64,000 bases of DNA, taken from positions 2,418,001 to 2,482,000 of the forward strand of contig NC_089178.1 in assembly GCF_947507565.1 (NCBI RefSeq), written 5' to 3'. Positions within the stretch are counted from its first letter, which is position 1; every line of letters begins with the position of its first letter. This DNA is from Oscarella lobularis (Eukaryota; Porifera; Homoscleromorpha; Homosclerophorida; Oscarellidae). Below, piece after piece: positions 48,806 to 64,000 of the stretch. The position numbers were made by a program, and so were the translations under genes. A model generated the notes under the pieces. That model was not told where the DNA came from. It did no database searches and was given only the letters and a program-made list of their open reading frames with translations.

Positions 48806-49311
48806 CTCCTCGAACAACGGATCTGAATTAGAGCGCGTTACTGGGCCCGATAATAATGATGGCCTGTGTGTAATCCCCGAACACCCTACACTCAGTACCC
48901 TTTTATTCTAAGATGTTTACTCGCTCTAAATAAGTTTGCCTTTCGAAATGGGACACCTCGTGGATACGCCTATACATATTTCAAAATTATTTATCCGACA
49001 CAGATTTCGCTTTTTTATCCAAATGGAACTTGATGGATACGCCTACGTATAGAAATTTCAGATAGGTACACGGTGGAGGCTCTACGTCCGTTCTATCACG
49101 GGCAAGTCAACGTGCGCTATCGCAAACGACAGCGTGGCCTGCTCTAAAATAATCTAAACGGGGTAACGGAGGAGTGGGGAATAGTCTAACGTTAGAACGG
49201 CTAACGAATCAAGATGGCAGCGTCCTGTTTCTACCCGTATAGAAAAGAGAAAACTATGAGCGATGCTAAATTATAGTCAGGGGTCGGTGCATGCAGCAGA
49301 TTCTGTGTGCA
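48806..49311. other. Intergenic region between GOLGA2 5' end and KIF14 3' end
   Basis: About 500 bp holding the GOLGA2 promoter and the KIF14 3' UTR. Two copies of a TGGATACGCCTA segment (near 48960 and 49033) stand out, each preceded by a similar AT-rich stretch. I see no coding exon. Confidence 0.5.
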
Positions 49312-52300
49312 TTACGTATCTGATTCTCGCAAAAGAAAAACGCCTTTTTCTCCGCTCGGTCTTCGCGGATTGGTCGCTCCTCCAAGGAGGCGGCGTTTCG
49401 CCTCCACTTCGCTCGCATTAGAAGTGTAGTGTTTCGTTCGCTGGCTTACGGCTTTCGCTGCGCGAATAACACTCCGAATGCAGCCCTCGAGATCCAACGA
49501 AGACGACTCGCTGCTGTCGCTGCTCGCGTCGCTCGCATAATGCGGACCCTTCAGTTTGAGCACGTCGAGCAGCTGCACGGCGTATTTCGCCACCGCTCTC
49601 GTCGCCACTTGAACGCGTTCGATGTGACAGTGAGCGCACGCTTTTGACATCGACTGAACGGCGTCCGCAATGTCGCTCACTTCGCCCGTCACGCCTTTGA
49701 TGCGCTGATAGTTCTTGTACGACGAGCCGGTGCCGCCGCCTCCGTCGCCGTCCTCGCGACAATTCACGTATTCTCTCTTTCAAAATCAATTGTTCTTATA
49801 GGAGCGCGAAAACTTAAGGCGTACTCGCTTTACCTGGAATTCTTTTGCGTTCTTCACAACAAACGAAACGTTTTCGAGAAGAGATACGACGGAATCTAGA
49901 ACGTCTTTGGGCACCTGGAAAAAATTTGACGATTGAGGGATGTAGGACATCGCGAGAGTTCCTTCTATACTTGATCCTTCGCATTTCTTTCGACCAATTT
50001 CTGGCACAGTTCACTGGCCTTTTCGACTGTTGATCGAGCTGCCTGTAAGCGACGTTCAACGAATATTTCGCCGCCTTGACGAAACGCCAATTTCAAATCG
50101 TCGTCAACCTTTGGGCGAAAAGAAAACATTGACTACAGTAGTTGTTTTCGCGTTTCCACGTTACCTTGTCGTCTTTCGCTTTGGCCTGAGACTCGTCGCC
50201 ACGACGTCCGCTCGAAAATTTGCCCAGCGTTGCTATGGCAAGAGCACCCGTTTCCATCGCTACAGACGTGATTGCCTCAACGACTTGAATCGCCGAATCG
50301 TCAACCATAGAATCGATTTCGTTGATCAAACCCTAATTTTTAAATTCCTTTATAGAAACAGGCACGTATATACACACACACAAGTGTTATCTTACTTGAA
50401 GCATTCTCGCCAGATTGACGTTCACCTTCTGCGTCGCTTCCCTCAGCTGCCGTTTCAAACTCTCCGCCAACGATACTTCGGAATTGGAATCGAGACCGAG
50501 ATGCGTCCAATGAGCAACGAGTTCCGTGAGAATGCCCATGGCAGACGACATGTGTATCGATTGAAAGCGAGCCTCCTCTTGCTCACAGAGAGGAACTAAC
50601 ACACACGACCAGTCGAATGAATGTCGTTTACGACGACGCGACGGATGTACTGTACCGGTCGAAAATGCGGACTCGTTTCTCGTTTTGAAGATTTGTTGCA
50701 ATGCTGTGGCTGCTACCTTCAAACGCTGGCACTGCTCCAAAACGCGATCGGCTAGCGTTTTTTGGCCCGTCGACGATCCTATCGGTAAAAAATAATAGAT
50801 GATTGTCATTTTTCAATTGCTATAGTGACCGAGATCGTCTAGTTCTGCCATTGCCGTCGTTATCATGTTCTTGCAAATGACAGGCACTGATGTCAGTGAT
50901 TTGAAGACATCATCTAAGGTAAAACGTAGAAGATGAGAATAAATCATTATCTAATGATACCTCCGAAATTTCTCATTTCTGAACGAGGTGTAAAGGGTGT
51001 CGACGTAAAGGTCAGGTCGTCCATAGACGAAACACCTCCAGTGGACATGGCTGAATAACAACAGAAAGTATAATTTATAATACAGACACCCCTTTTATTT
51101 AAACTGTACGTGTCGACTGAGATGACGGTCGTCTGCCCGCCAAAAGTGGCGACGATGCGACGACAGCTGCTTGAGACGTAAGCAGATCCCTAAACGATTT
51201 CTACACAAGACAAAAACGTTAACTAGATGCGACAAAAGAAATCAGAAAGCAAACGAACGGGAAGAGACGAAGGAAGCTCCTTAAGGCGAGGTGCAGACAA
51301 GGCCTTTCTGTTGGCAAGAGAACGAGTCGAACTGAAGAGAATACACTCTTTATGCGAGCCCCTATCGCAATAACTGCTCCCATTTACGCTCTCGAAGACG
51401 GGGACGGGGACGACGCCGAGAATGACGAATCTTTTTCCCATTCGTCGTTGGGGTCGTAGAAAAGATCGTCCGTCTGGCTGTCCGTTTCGTCCTAGAGGCA
51501 AAATCAGTAAAGATAATCAACCTCGCGTCTGTTTATATTCACTTCGTAGATTTCTCTCATTCGTTCGAGTCGAGATTCGAATTTGTCTAAATCCCACGTG
51601 GCCGTGATGCCGAGCTTGGTATTATGAAGACGAATTCTGATGACGGTCTGATTTTATATACATTCAATGCAACAAAAGTCTTCAGACAAACGGCTAATTC
51701 TACCGAACGTACCTCGCCTCCGCTTCCTCGCGCGTCTTCCCTTTCGAACGTCTAAAACACAGAGACATCGGCTGAATTCGTCCATTTGAGTCGTTATCGC
51801 GTATACAGTGTGCTTTTGGAGATTCGCGCTTATGCTGTTCGCTTCTCTTATCAACAGCGAGACTCTCATTAGATCCTTCTTGCTCGTTTTTTCCGCTGCT
51901 GACAATAGAGTGTAAAGGAAAAGGTTTTCCTCCTATGTACATATGCTCTACGTGAATGCAGTGCAAAACTTCCGGGCAGTCCTTTATTCCTTTCCCTTTG
52001 CAGCTAATTCAAGGAACGTAAAATCATCAAGCAAAAAGAGATTTCAAGCAAACCTTATTTATTTTCAATTTGGCCACGTCTTCCTCGATCTTTTGCTTTT
52101 CGCTTTCCAGATCGGTTAGAAGTTTCGTTTGCCTTTCTCGCCTTTCCACTTCAGCCTACAGAGGAAGTCGTAATTTCGTCGAAATATTTCGGTTATATAC
52201 CTTTTCAGTACTCAGTTTGTGGAGATAAATTTGGTGTTTCTTAGCGATAAGTTCGTCTTCTAAGGCCTTTCAAAATTATGCGCGCTTATAAACGATAATA

Positions 52301-55300
52301 AGGCAAACGACTGGGGTCGCACTTGTTTGGTGATTTCCAGTTCCTCAATCTTATTCTTATCATTTTTCAAATTTGCTTCCAGCTCGGACATTTCTCCATG
52401 GTGGCTTTCCTGCGCAATAAGACGAGATTACTTGGCAAATAATCAAAGAAAGAAATTATTCACCATTTGTTCAGATAATGCACGAAGCTTCGTTTCGTGC
52501 TGCAACTTCTGATTTTCAAGCAGTTTCTGCGCTTCCTCTTTCGCCCTTTGAATTTCAGCTAGAGCTTCTTCGTTAGCTTTCATCTTTGCCTCCTCAATTT
52601 CTGCTTCTAGCCTAAGAAATAGACACTAAATCGCAATTCTTCGTCCATAGATGTATGATCAAATAAACCTTTCGTTCTGAATTTGAAACAACTCCTCTTT
52701 TGCGTACTCAAATCCTTTTTGCCGGATTTTAGACAACGAAGCCGACGATGACGACTGTCTACTTAGATCCTTCACTTCAGCAGGATTATTCAATCTAATA
52801 CACGAATAAATCGGCATGCATTATGTACTAATTGAACTGTAAACCTGAAAAAATGATCGCCGCCAAAAACAACTCGATCTCCCTGCGAGAGAAAAAGAGT
52901 CAAAGAAATCAACCAAAACACGAATTCGTACGTGGTGTAAAGCCGTCTTTATTTCCACTTGCTCCCCATTTACAAACGTCTTAGCGTCACCTAAAGAAAT
53001 TTCAGTAATAAAGAAAACCGTGGTCATTCTCACGCGACCTCTCCTCACCTATCGGTGTAAGAGTGATCTCAGTACCGTTATTGTTCTCGATCATACTATA
53101 ACGGATAACGTTGTCCATGTGAACGTTAACGCTCAACATTTCTCACCAGTGATTGGCGGCAACTAGGGCTCCTGTCAATTCGATATCGTGCTCGATTTCC
53201 GCATCTTCTCGGCCAACTGTAGTCGTTCCTTTTTTACAGAAATTTACACCACTACCTATGGCAGTACTGCTTCTCAATGACACCTTCTTTGACGACGTAA
53301 AGCAACATTTCAGAAAGCTGAGGATCCTCGTTCAAATTGACTAGCGTAGGCAGACGATTTTCAATTTTAAAAGCAACTCCTGATCTCTGTATCAAAGAGA
53401 ACAATTCCACGTCGTTCTCAACTAATAACTATCTCACTATTTACTTTAAACTGATCCGCCTCTTCTCTATATCGTCTCTCAGACATATCCAATCGTTCTT
53501 GCCAAGTCCTAAACGGAGTGAATGATCAGAGGGAGAATTTTGACGAGTCAACCCTTCTTCTTGCCTTGTGTGATCAACCATCAGCTGTTCATTTGAATGG
53601 AGCTTCTCCTTCAGCGCCAAGAGTTCGGCAATGCTCACCACGCCGCCTTCCTCTCCTGACTGGTTCGCGTTGCCAAGCAATCGTTTCAATCTCTCAATCT
53701 CGTCTCTCAACTCTAAAAAAACCAACGTTGTTGTGCGCAAACGACCAAGATCTGGGAACCTGTAACCTCTTATCAGTCGAGCGCTCGCATCCTCGTTGAT
53801 TTTCGCCACGTTAACAATATTTCTCGCTTGTTGCGCATACGTGAAAAAAACTAGTCAAGGAATCAAAAAAAAAGAAATTTCCCACGCCCCAGCTATCGTA
53901 TTAATTAATGAAATGATATCGAAGTGTGCTCAATGATTCCTCGTAATGCTCGAGAGACGGACTGATCGTCGCAATCATGGCCGTCTTCGAATTACCCCCG
54001 AGACTCTCTTTCAACAACCTATTCCCCAGGACCCCTGGAAATGAATACGTAAATAAAATATATTGTATGTACCAAGTCAAGGACGAGTCTCTGTATGGGA
54101 TAAAAACTTTCCGCTTTTTTCCCGTCGACCTCTCGGACAATAAGGATATCACTTTTCCGAGAGTGTGAAGGGAACGATTGATGCTGGCACCTTCCTACAC
54201 AAGAAGAGAGTCGATTCGTTGAGCTGACATTTCAGGTGCTTCCTAACCCGCAGCCTTTCTCCCGACGTTCGAGCTTTGCTCGATCTTTCGCTACCAGCCA
54301 AGTCGATGAGATTGATTTTGCTGACTCTGGTGCATTCCTGACCCTCGAAGATCTAGAAGCATTTTTTCCCCTCCTCTACAGAGATACAGTCACAGCTATG
54401 TATGTGATACCTGTGTCTGAGTCAATCGAATAGTAAAGACGGAATGAGAGCGGCTGCTCTTATCGTTCATTCCCGTGGCGGCCGTGGCTCGGACTCTCGT
54501 TCCAACTTCAATCCATCTCTGAATTCCCTCGTTTGACGTCACCACGTATCTGAAAATGAAGCTGGAATTTAGAAAATCGATCTCCGCCAGCTGGACCTAC
54601 TGGTTCAAATCTTCCACGTACGGTCCCAAAACAGGATGCTCTCGAACGCGAAGCTAAAGAAAATGATCTCTCTTTGACATTCTCTTCTTTTCTCTCTACT
54701 CTCACCGTCGTTTTCTTCTTTTTCTTGGATGACGACGACAGGAGGTCATGTATCTTTTCGTTGTAGATCTCGTAGAAGCTGATCTCCACTTTGAAAGTCG
54801 TCTGGAAAACGAATCAACGTCTCTTCAGACGAGCGTTTCACTTGAATACCTCTTCATTGGCTAAAGCATCAATACGATAAAAGAGTTCCTCGCTGAAGCG
54901 AGGAATCACTCCGACGGCTTCGCCTTCTCCCATAATTCTAGATAAAAGGAAAACGCGTAGAAGAAAAAAACAATGCAGAAAGATAAAGATGACTCACGTG
55001 TAAGATTTCCCTGAACCAGTCTGAAAAAAATAGGTATTCGTGAAAGCAAAAGAAAAACACTCCCCCTTTCTTACCTGTCCATAAGCAAATAAGCACGTGT
55101 TGTATCCTTCAAAGGATCTGTCTAGAAGCGGGCATCCCAATTGAGTGTAGACCTCCTCCTGATCGACGCAATGGTGATTGACGTCGTCCACCGACCAGAA
55201 CGAGTAATCGTAGACGAATTCGTGCTTTTGCCCGCTCGACGACGTGATCAGCGTCTCCTGCTGACCTCTCATATCAATGCAGCAAGTATTTTCATCGATA

Positions 55301-55891
55301 GTTTCTCTACCAAAACAAATCCGTTTTTAAAGGCAAGACGCCTAATTGGCTACTAAGAAGCATCTATCATCTAACAAACGCATCACCTTACTCCAGTACA
55401 GATACATTGACTAATAGATAAACTCAATTACGGTCTAACATGTAACAGCGAGATAGCAACACAACCTCCTCCTCCTCGTTTGCTCTTATCTCTCTATTTC
55501 TTCCTTTCTTTTCTGCGCTTTACCTCTGGCTGAACGGTCGAACGCGCACGGCCACGATCACCGACGAATCTTCGCCGCTCGTCGATCCTTCGAGGCTCGC
55601 CGACGATTCGGATCGTCTCCACAGTCGAGTCGAGTCGAGCAGCGGTGAAAGGGACGACGCCGACGACGTTTCTCGCTTTAGCGAACCCGTTGGGAAGTTC
55701 GGAGCGGACACGGTCACGACAGGAACCGATTTGCGTCCCGGAACAGAAGGCAGTTGGCGTCGCTGCGGCTTCCGATTCTCCTCCACGCTCGTCATCGTCG
55801 TGCGGAACGGTGTGGAACGGCTGCGAAAGTTGAAATGTCGCCTGATAAGTGATAACGCACGCCCTACTGGTAGCGTACTAGCAAACGCCAT
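49312..55891 (-). CDS. KIF14: Kinesin-3 family member KIF14
   Basis: About thirty exons. The Met at 55891 gives [16 protein letters not shown]; an inner Met (MTSVEENRK, 55795) is an alternative. A short Ser-rich leader precedes the motor: [26 protein letters not shown] (P-loop), [12 protein letters not shown] (switch I), [12 protein letters not shown] (switch II), [31 protein letters not shown]. The neck and FHA region follow with [32 protein letters not shown] and [13 protein letters not shown], which are specific to KIF14. After a coiled coil come [35 protein letters not shown] and a helical C-terminal domain ([35 protein letters not shown]). KIF14 works in cytokinesis at the midbody. The N-terminal extension (about 110 residues) is much shorter than the roughly 350 of human KIF14. 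Confidence 0.9.
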
Positions 55892-56115
55892 GACAACCAG
55901 CGGCAGAACACACAGACTCTAAAAGCGGAACCCCGCCGACCTCCTCTTCCGACTAAATAGCGCTTAGACGAAATTACTTTAATAGAATGCACTGTACGCA
56001 AAAGAATAAGAATAAAAAACCTCCAACGTTCGTTTTATACACTACATTCAATAAAATGCGAACTCAACAAATAATTCACTACCAGACCAATATATAACTT
56101 TTGACTTTACTTTAG

Positions 56116-59100
56116 CTACACGCTGGTGAGCGAGACCGATGGTAGTCCCCTGTCCAATAAGCTGGGCGAAAGCGGCGACATGTCCACATTCGAACTATAA
56201 CTAGGGCTCTCCGGGTCGGTAAACGCTAACTCCAAGTCGCGTAGACTCGAGTACATGTGCGGATTACGCGAATGGCTTGCCAACCGAAAACGCCTCAACG
56301 ATTTCGTGCGCGATATCTCGATCTTAGGCGCGCCGACAATCAACGTCGACATCTCGGACCCGGGCGGCGTCAAGTGAACGGGAGACGTGCTCGAAGGCGA
56401 CGAAGACGGCGTGACGCCGGCGAGAGCGTCGGCCGAGATTCGATAGACGTAATTCGTCGTCGTGACGCTCGCTTGAAGCGTACCGGACGAAGAGACCATT
56501 CGCATGCGAGGCGCCTTCGGCTTCGATTGTCCGGCCGTTGACATGTCGCTCATGGACGGCGTTCGTCGTATCGACGCCGTCGAAACGAAGATGAGATCGT
56601 TCTAGAAAAAGAGAGCAACTATTATTTTCCCGTCCGCGTTCGTTGCTTTTTTTTTTTCAAACGCGTTTACCTTGTCGGCAATGAGTTGCACGTGCGGCAT
56701 CTTCAACGTGTGCACCAGGCTGCCGTTGATGGCTAGACGAATTTCGATTGTGTTCGAGGAAAAGCCCAATATGTAAGGAAAGACGAACGCTAAACAAACG
56801 AATACGGCGCGTCACGACGAGCCGCGCGGCAAATCACAGCGCACACCGTACCGACGGAGTGGGGAGCCGAATTCCACCTGATCTCTACGTCGGGAACGTC
56901 GTCCGTCGACGATAGGCTCTTATTGAGCGACATATCTAAAGGCGAGAGAAACGATTATCCTCCTCACGTTATTATTTCAGATTCACGTACGTCCGTGTGT
57001 TACGACAATTTCGGCGTGATTGTCTTCGTACACGTCGAGGACCGATACGAGCGTCTCCCTCGACTTCTTTCCTAGATCGAGTACTTTCTCTCTCTCGTAC
57101 GTTCCCAAGTCGACCAGTTCGAATTGACGACGATAACCGACGCAAAGTAGATCGTTTCGGCCGGTCACCGAACCGTCGATCAGTCTCATGACGTGGACGG
57201 ACTCCCCAAAGGAAATCTCCTATGGCGTGACAATGCTGAAATTTTTCTCTTTTAGTTAATTAATTAATTGCGTACTTTGACAAATGTGAGAGCGGATTCA
57301 ATGTGGCCTTCCATTTCTGACGAAGGACGCTCGTCGACCGTGTACACCCACTTGTATACAATGACTTTCGTCTTCACGGCGATAGCAACGTAAAACGTCT
57401 TGCTGTCGAGAGGACTCACAGCAAACAAGTGACATCCTATGAGACATCGGTCAAAATCAATAACACTTTGCAATCAACGGAACAGCTACCTACCTTTTGT
57501 TTTGCTGACTCGAAACTTCTTGCAGTCGTCCTTCGACAAGGCACCCGAACCGAACGCGTGCAACTGCGTGAGAGGAATAGCAAACAGATACTTGTCTTTG
57601 CTCGTACCTATGGAAGAAAAAAATTAACGTCGACTGCTGACGAAGACGATATTAATTAATTCTCACTTGAACTCCCTCGCATGAACGCAATGCCAAGCTG
57701 CTCCAGTATGGACATCTGTTGCATTACCATCACTTTGGGAATAACGCAATGATATTCTTTGTCTGAAGAAAACAATCCAAGATGAAAATGCACAGCAGGT
57801 GGAAAGGAATTCGGACCTACCGTGAAACAGGAAGACGCCCCCACTGGAACCAATAACGACATCCTCGCCTATAGAAAAAAATCATCAAGAGTCAAGCAGA
57901 TCTCTCCATCTCTCCAAATACTCACCCCACGTGTCTCCACAATAGACGGCGTGCTCAAACGGTTCGTCGAAGAGCGGCTCGGGTTCCCAAGGCTGAACGA
58001 GCGCGAGAATAAGCAATGGGTTTCCTATGTGTATTCAAGCGCTTACGTCACGTTTGATCGAAGTGCTCGTCTGTAGACTCGTCGGAGCGTCTCCCTTGAC
58101 GATTCTCTTCAACTTGAGATCTTGACCGATTTGCTGGAATTCCGTCACTTTCGCCTGATTTTTCCGCCGTTGAACGCGAGGAGACAAAACCGGCAAGCCG
58201 TCGCTGATGAACCCAGAGTGTCGAGGTACCTTAACCGTAAAAGAGGAGAGGCAAATAAAGAACGATATCACCGGGCGCGACGTTCTCACCATGATGGCTT
58301 CGTACTCTTTTTCCAGACCCTTGATCAAAACGTCCAGCGTTCGTTCACGTTTCTCTTTGAAAACCGGCGTCATGTAAGCTGCCTTTTCCCCGTTCATAAC
58401 TGAAGAAAAATCACGCGTAACTTCTCGATTTTCGCGTCTGCTTTAATTCATTTTTACGCTTTGCAAGAAGAAATTCCCGAAAGGCCAAATGATCCTTGAA
58501 CGCCTTCTTCGTCGGAAGATGGGGACCAAAGACGGGCACCGCTTCCGACGAGTACACCTGAAGTCCGTAGGCGTCTTCCTCCTCGTCGAAAGTCACCACA
58601 GCAAAAATATCTAAAAAAAAAAAACAGAAAAGTCGCTACAGAGCTCCCGAATTTCTATGCGAAAAAATAGCTTACGGACAAACTGCGATTTCAATTGCGA
58701 AGGCTGGAAGGACGGCTGTTTGCCATCGCAGAACACAATGACACAGATATCATTCCCAATGTGCCTCTTCCTTTCCAACTGTACCACAAAAAGAGAGAGA
58801 TGAGAGGAAATCACAAATGAAGCGCAACTCTGCGGCGCACCTGTTGCGGATTGTCCGTTGAATAAGGCAGCATGGTGGAAACGTGGAACATGATTTCGTG
58901 TCCCTTATAGACGGTAAAGACGGAGTGAGATCCAGTACGTCCACCTGGGGGGGAAAAAAAGGCAACAGTGACGAGACGAAGGTCCATCCATTCGTTTTTC
59001 TGCTATTTACTTCTGTCCAAGCCACCCCGGTAGCGATCCCAGTTTTCGAGAGGAATCTTGTCGCCGAGCAATTTGAGAAAATTTTTGTAATTCTTGCTAC

Positions 59101-60665
59101 TGGACACTAGAGAAGAGGAGAAATAGAGAAAACGGCTCGCGCTTTATGATCAGTCAGGATTATCGTTACCGTTGCTGAACATATCCGTTTCCTGCGTTTG
59201 GTCTTCTTTGCAATAGAGAACGCCAAACTTGAAGTTGACCGTGCCCTGTGCAAAAAGAACGAACGAACGTATGGGTGTTTGCGAAGCAAAACGAGTGGGG
59301 GGTCCCACTCACCTCCTGTTCTTCCAAAGTCAACAAGTCCTAAAAGAAAATATTATTCAGTTGTCCTACCGGAAACGAGACGCCTAATCGACTCACCTTT
59401 TGTATGGCTGGACTGGAAATTTCCCGCGGCGACTTGTCAAACTTCGTCATGTTGAACTGTCTGCGATGAAAAGGGCGACGTAACCGCAATGTCCGGTCGA
59501 AGCGCGTTCTCTTACTGCAAAACGGTCTTGTAGTTCACTGATTTTCCCGGTGTGTACGGAAAGCAGAGTCGAGTGTTGCCCTATAAAGGAGGAAACCCGG
59601 AAAGGTTCGCGCCCTTTTCGACTTTACGCGCGCGTCATTCGCACCTTTTTCTGCCAGAGGATACTCCTATACTGAACGCCGCCGTGATTGTCGGCGTCCG
59701 TGGCAACAACGGACAAAAAGAACGGGTTTCCCTTCGCGTCGCATCCGACAAAGTTCTGATGAACTGCACACGAAGGAAAGAAAAACGATAAGCACGCGTT
59801 TTCGAAGTGAATAACAGGCCAAATTCGTGGGTGATCTCGAGCGTGTGGGCGTGTTGATATAAGCACGTGCTGCTCGGCATGCGGAAGTGCCAACACCCCC
59901 CTTTCACACCCTTTCCCACTGTCTACTGTAGGTTCGCAAACTCCCTCGGTCTGTACCTTTTCCTAAGAAATACTTGAAGTACCAACGCGTCTCGATTTCG
60001 GGATTTTCCAAATAGGCGGCGGTCGTCGTTTTCGACGCGATCGAATCGAGCTGCGAACGAGAGAGAGGCGCGCCGATTGTGAAAAAAGGGAGGCTCACGG
60101 ATGTTCTCAGAATCACCTGTTCGAGTCCGTTTTCAACGCTCTGGCTTTCGATTCGAAAGCGCTTCGTCTGAGACGATCCGCTTCGCGCGTCGACGGTGGC
60201 GAGCTGTCGAGAAATAGTGTCCCCTTTTTGGTCGCGTTTGACGCCGCGCACCGCGCGCGCGCGCGTGGGACTTACCTCTTCGACGGAGCCGAACAGTTTT
60301 CGTGCCATAGCCGGACTTTGACGGCGTCGCGGCGAAATGAGCGAGTCGACCGACGCACTGTAAATAGATAGCGGAGATGAAGCGGCGAACAGCAGGCCGC
60401 AGACGCATGTAAACAAATAATGACGCGGATTCGGTCAAGTGCCCTCGAGGCGGGGAGGGATCGAATTATAGGGGGAGGAAGAATGGGGGCATGGCCTTTT
60501 CCTTTCTCTCACTCGCGAGTTGTGTGTTGACGCTTCGTAACACGATACGGATGGGCTAGCTAACGCGTATAAGTACCTGAGATGGCGAGTGTCGGCGATG
60601 CTGCGTTGTCGTCGTAGGACGGGTGGCGGCGTGTAGCAGCCGCGTTCGTAGATGTCTTCGTCCAT
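56116..60665 (-). CDS. GARNL3: GARNL3: Rap-GAP plus citron-homology (CNH) protein
   Basis: About twenty exons. The chosen Met at 60665 ([15 protein letters not shown]) lies just downstream of a minus-strand TATATA at 60712-60717; later Met codons such as [12 protein letters not shown] (60309) are alternatives. Upstream of the GAP domain is [16 protein letters not shown], a hallmark of the family, then [28 protein letters not shown], the Rap-GAP core ([19 protein letters not shown] with NGNDN..., [55 protein letters not shown]) including the Asn of the catalytic helix. The second half is a CNH beta-propeller ([74 protein letters not shown]). The tail is Ser-rich. It should switch off Rap-type GTPases; direct data on this family are sparse. 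Confidence 0.9.
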
Positions 60666-60711
60666 CGTTGAGGTTGAGTACTGTGAAGGTGCCGTTGCTG
60701 TGCGCCGACTC

Positions 60712-60717
60712 ATATAT
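60712..60717 (-). promoter_or_regulatory. TATA box upstream of GARNL3
   Basis: On the minus strand TGTATATATGAG precedes the Met at 60665 by about 50 bp. It lies within a longer open frame (from 60761), which argues that the extra upstream residues of that frame are not translated. Confidence 0.4.
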
Positions 60718-60884
60718 ACAGCGCGCCGTCCCACGGCGTCAGTTCGTGACCTTTCCGTCATCGCGGTTCAGTGTGTCCCGGAGACTTATTAGCTCATAAT
60801 TCCAAACGTCGAAAGGAGGACGAACCGAACACGAAAAAACGTAATGTGGGGGGATGGGGGTGGTACAAATGAAAATAAAGTACA

Positions 60885-64000
<3,116 letters not shown>

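Noticed and set aside
49312-51060. Separate talin- or vinculin-like helical gene
   Set aside because: The exons continue in the same strand and order as the C-terminal domain of KIF14 and align with it block by block.

Overview
This is nuclear DNA from an animal with a compact genome. The evidence is that every gene is recognisably metazoan (PRDM6-type regulator, TRAF, GM130, KIF14, GARNL3, an Ig-bearing receptor tyrosine phosphatase, a WAP/Ig/netrin-module secreted protein), introns obey GT..AG, most introns are only about 45-80 nt, and neighbouring genes are often separated by less than 100 bp. Moderate GC and gene density fit an early-branching invertebrate; a sponge (for example a homoscleromorph) is my best guess, but that is inference from style, not proof.

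Layout. 0-9.5 kb: a partial minus-strand exon pair at the left edge, a secreted WAP/Ig/NTR protein (+), a C1orf52-like protein (-), a C9orf78/TLS1 homologue (+), and the axonemal dynein assembly factor DNAAF5 (+). 9.5-16 kb: two tandem PRDM6-like genes (+,+), each with a PR/SET domain and four zinc fingers, in the roomiest part of the window. 16-26 kb: SLC26A11-type anion transporter (+), a small orphan ORF (-), a PLAT/ankyrin protein (+), and intronless METAP2 (+). 26-35.5 kb: intronless TRNT1 (-), TM2D2 (+), HMCES (+), IMMP2L (-), an unrecognised ankyrin/poly-proline protein (+), proteasome PSMB7 (+). 35.5-39.8 kb: a 4.3-kb island with no recognisable gene but with a TATA/Inr promoter, one plausible small spliced ORF, degenerate repeats and a short inverted repeat. 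39.8-49 kb: GCLM (+), ALDH9A1 (-), a TRAF (+), GOLGA2/GM130 (-). 49-64 kb: KIF14 (-), GARNL3 (-) and a receptor-type PTP whose 5' end lies beyond the window (-).

The genes do not form one pathway: they are mostly conserved housekeeping or cell-biology genes, packed head-to-head or tail-to-tail. The accessory or lineage-specific material is the PRDM6 duplication, the PLAT/ankyrin protein, the Ig-PTP receptor, the WAP/Ig/NTR gene and the 35.5-39.8 kb island. I found no CRISPR array, tRNA, rRNA, intact transposon or viral gene. Exon boundaries were read by eye from frame, splice consensus and family alignment from memory; CDS coordinates below are spans from start to stop codon including introns.
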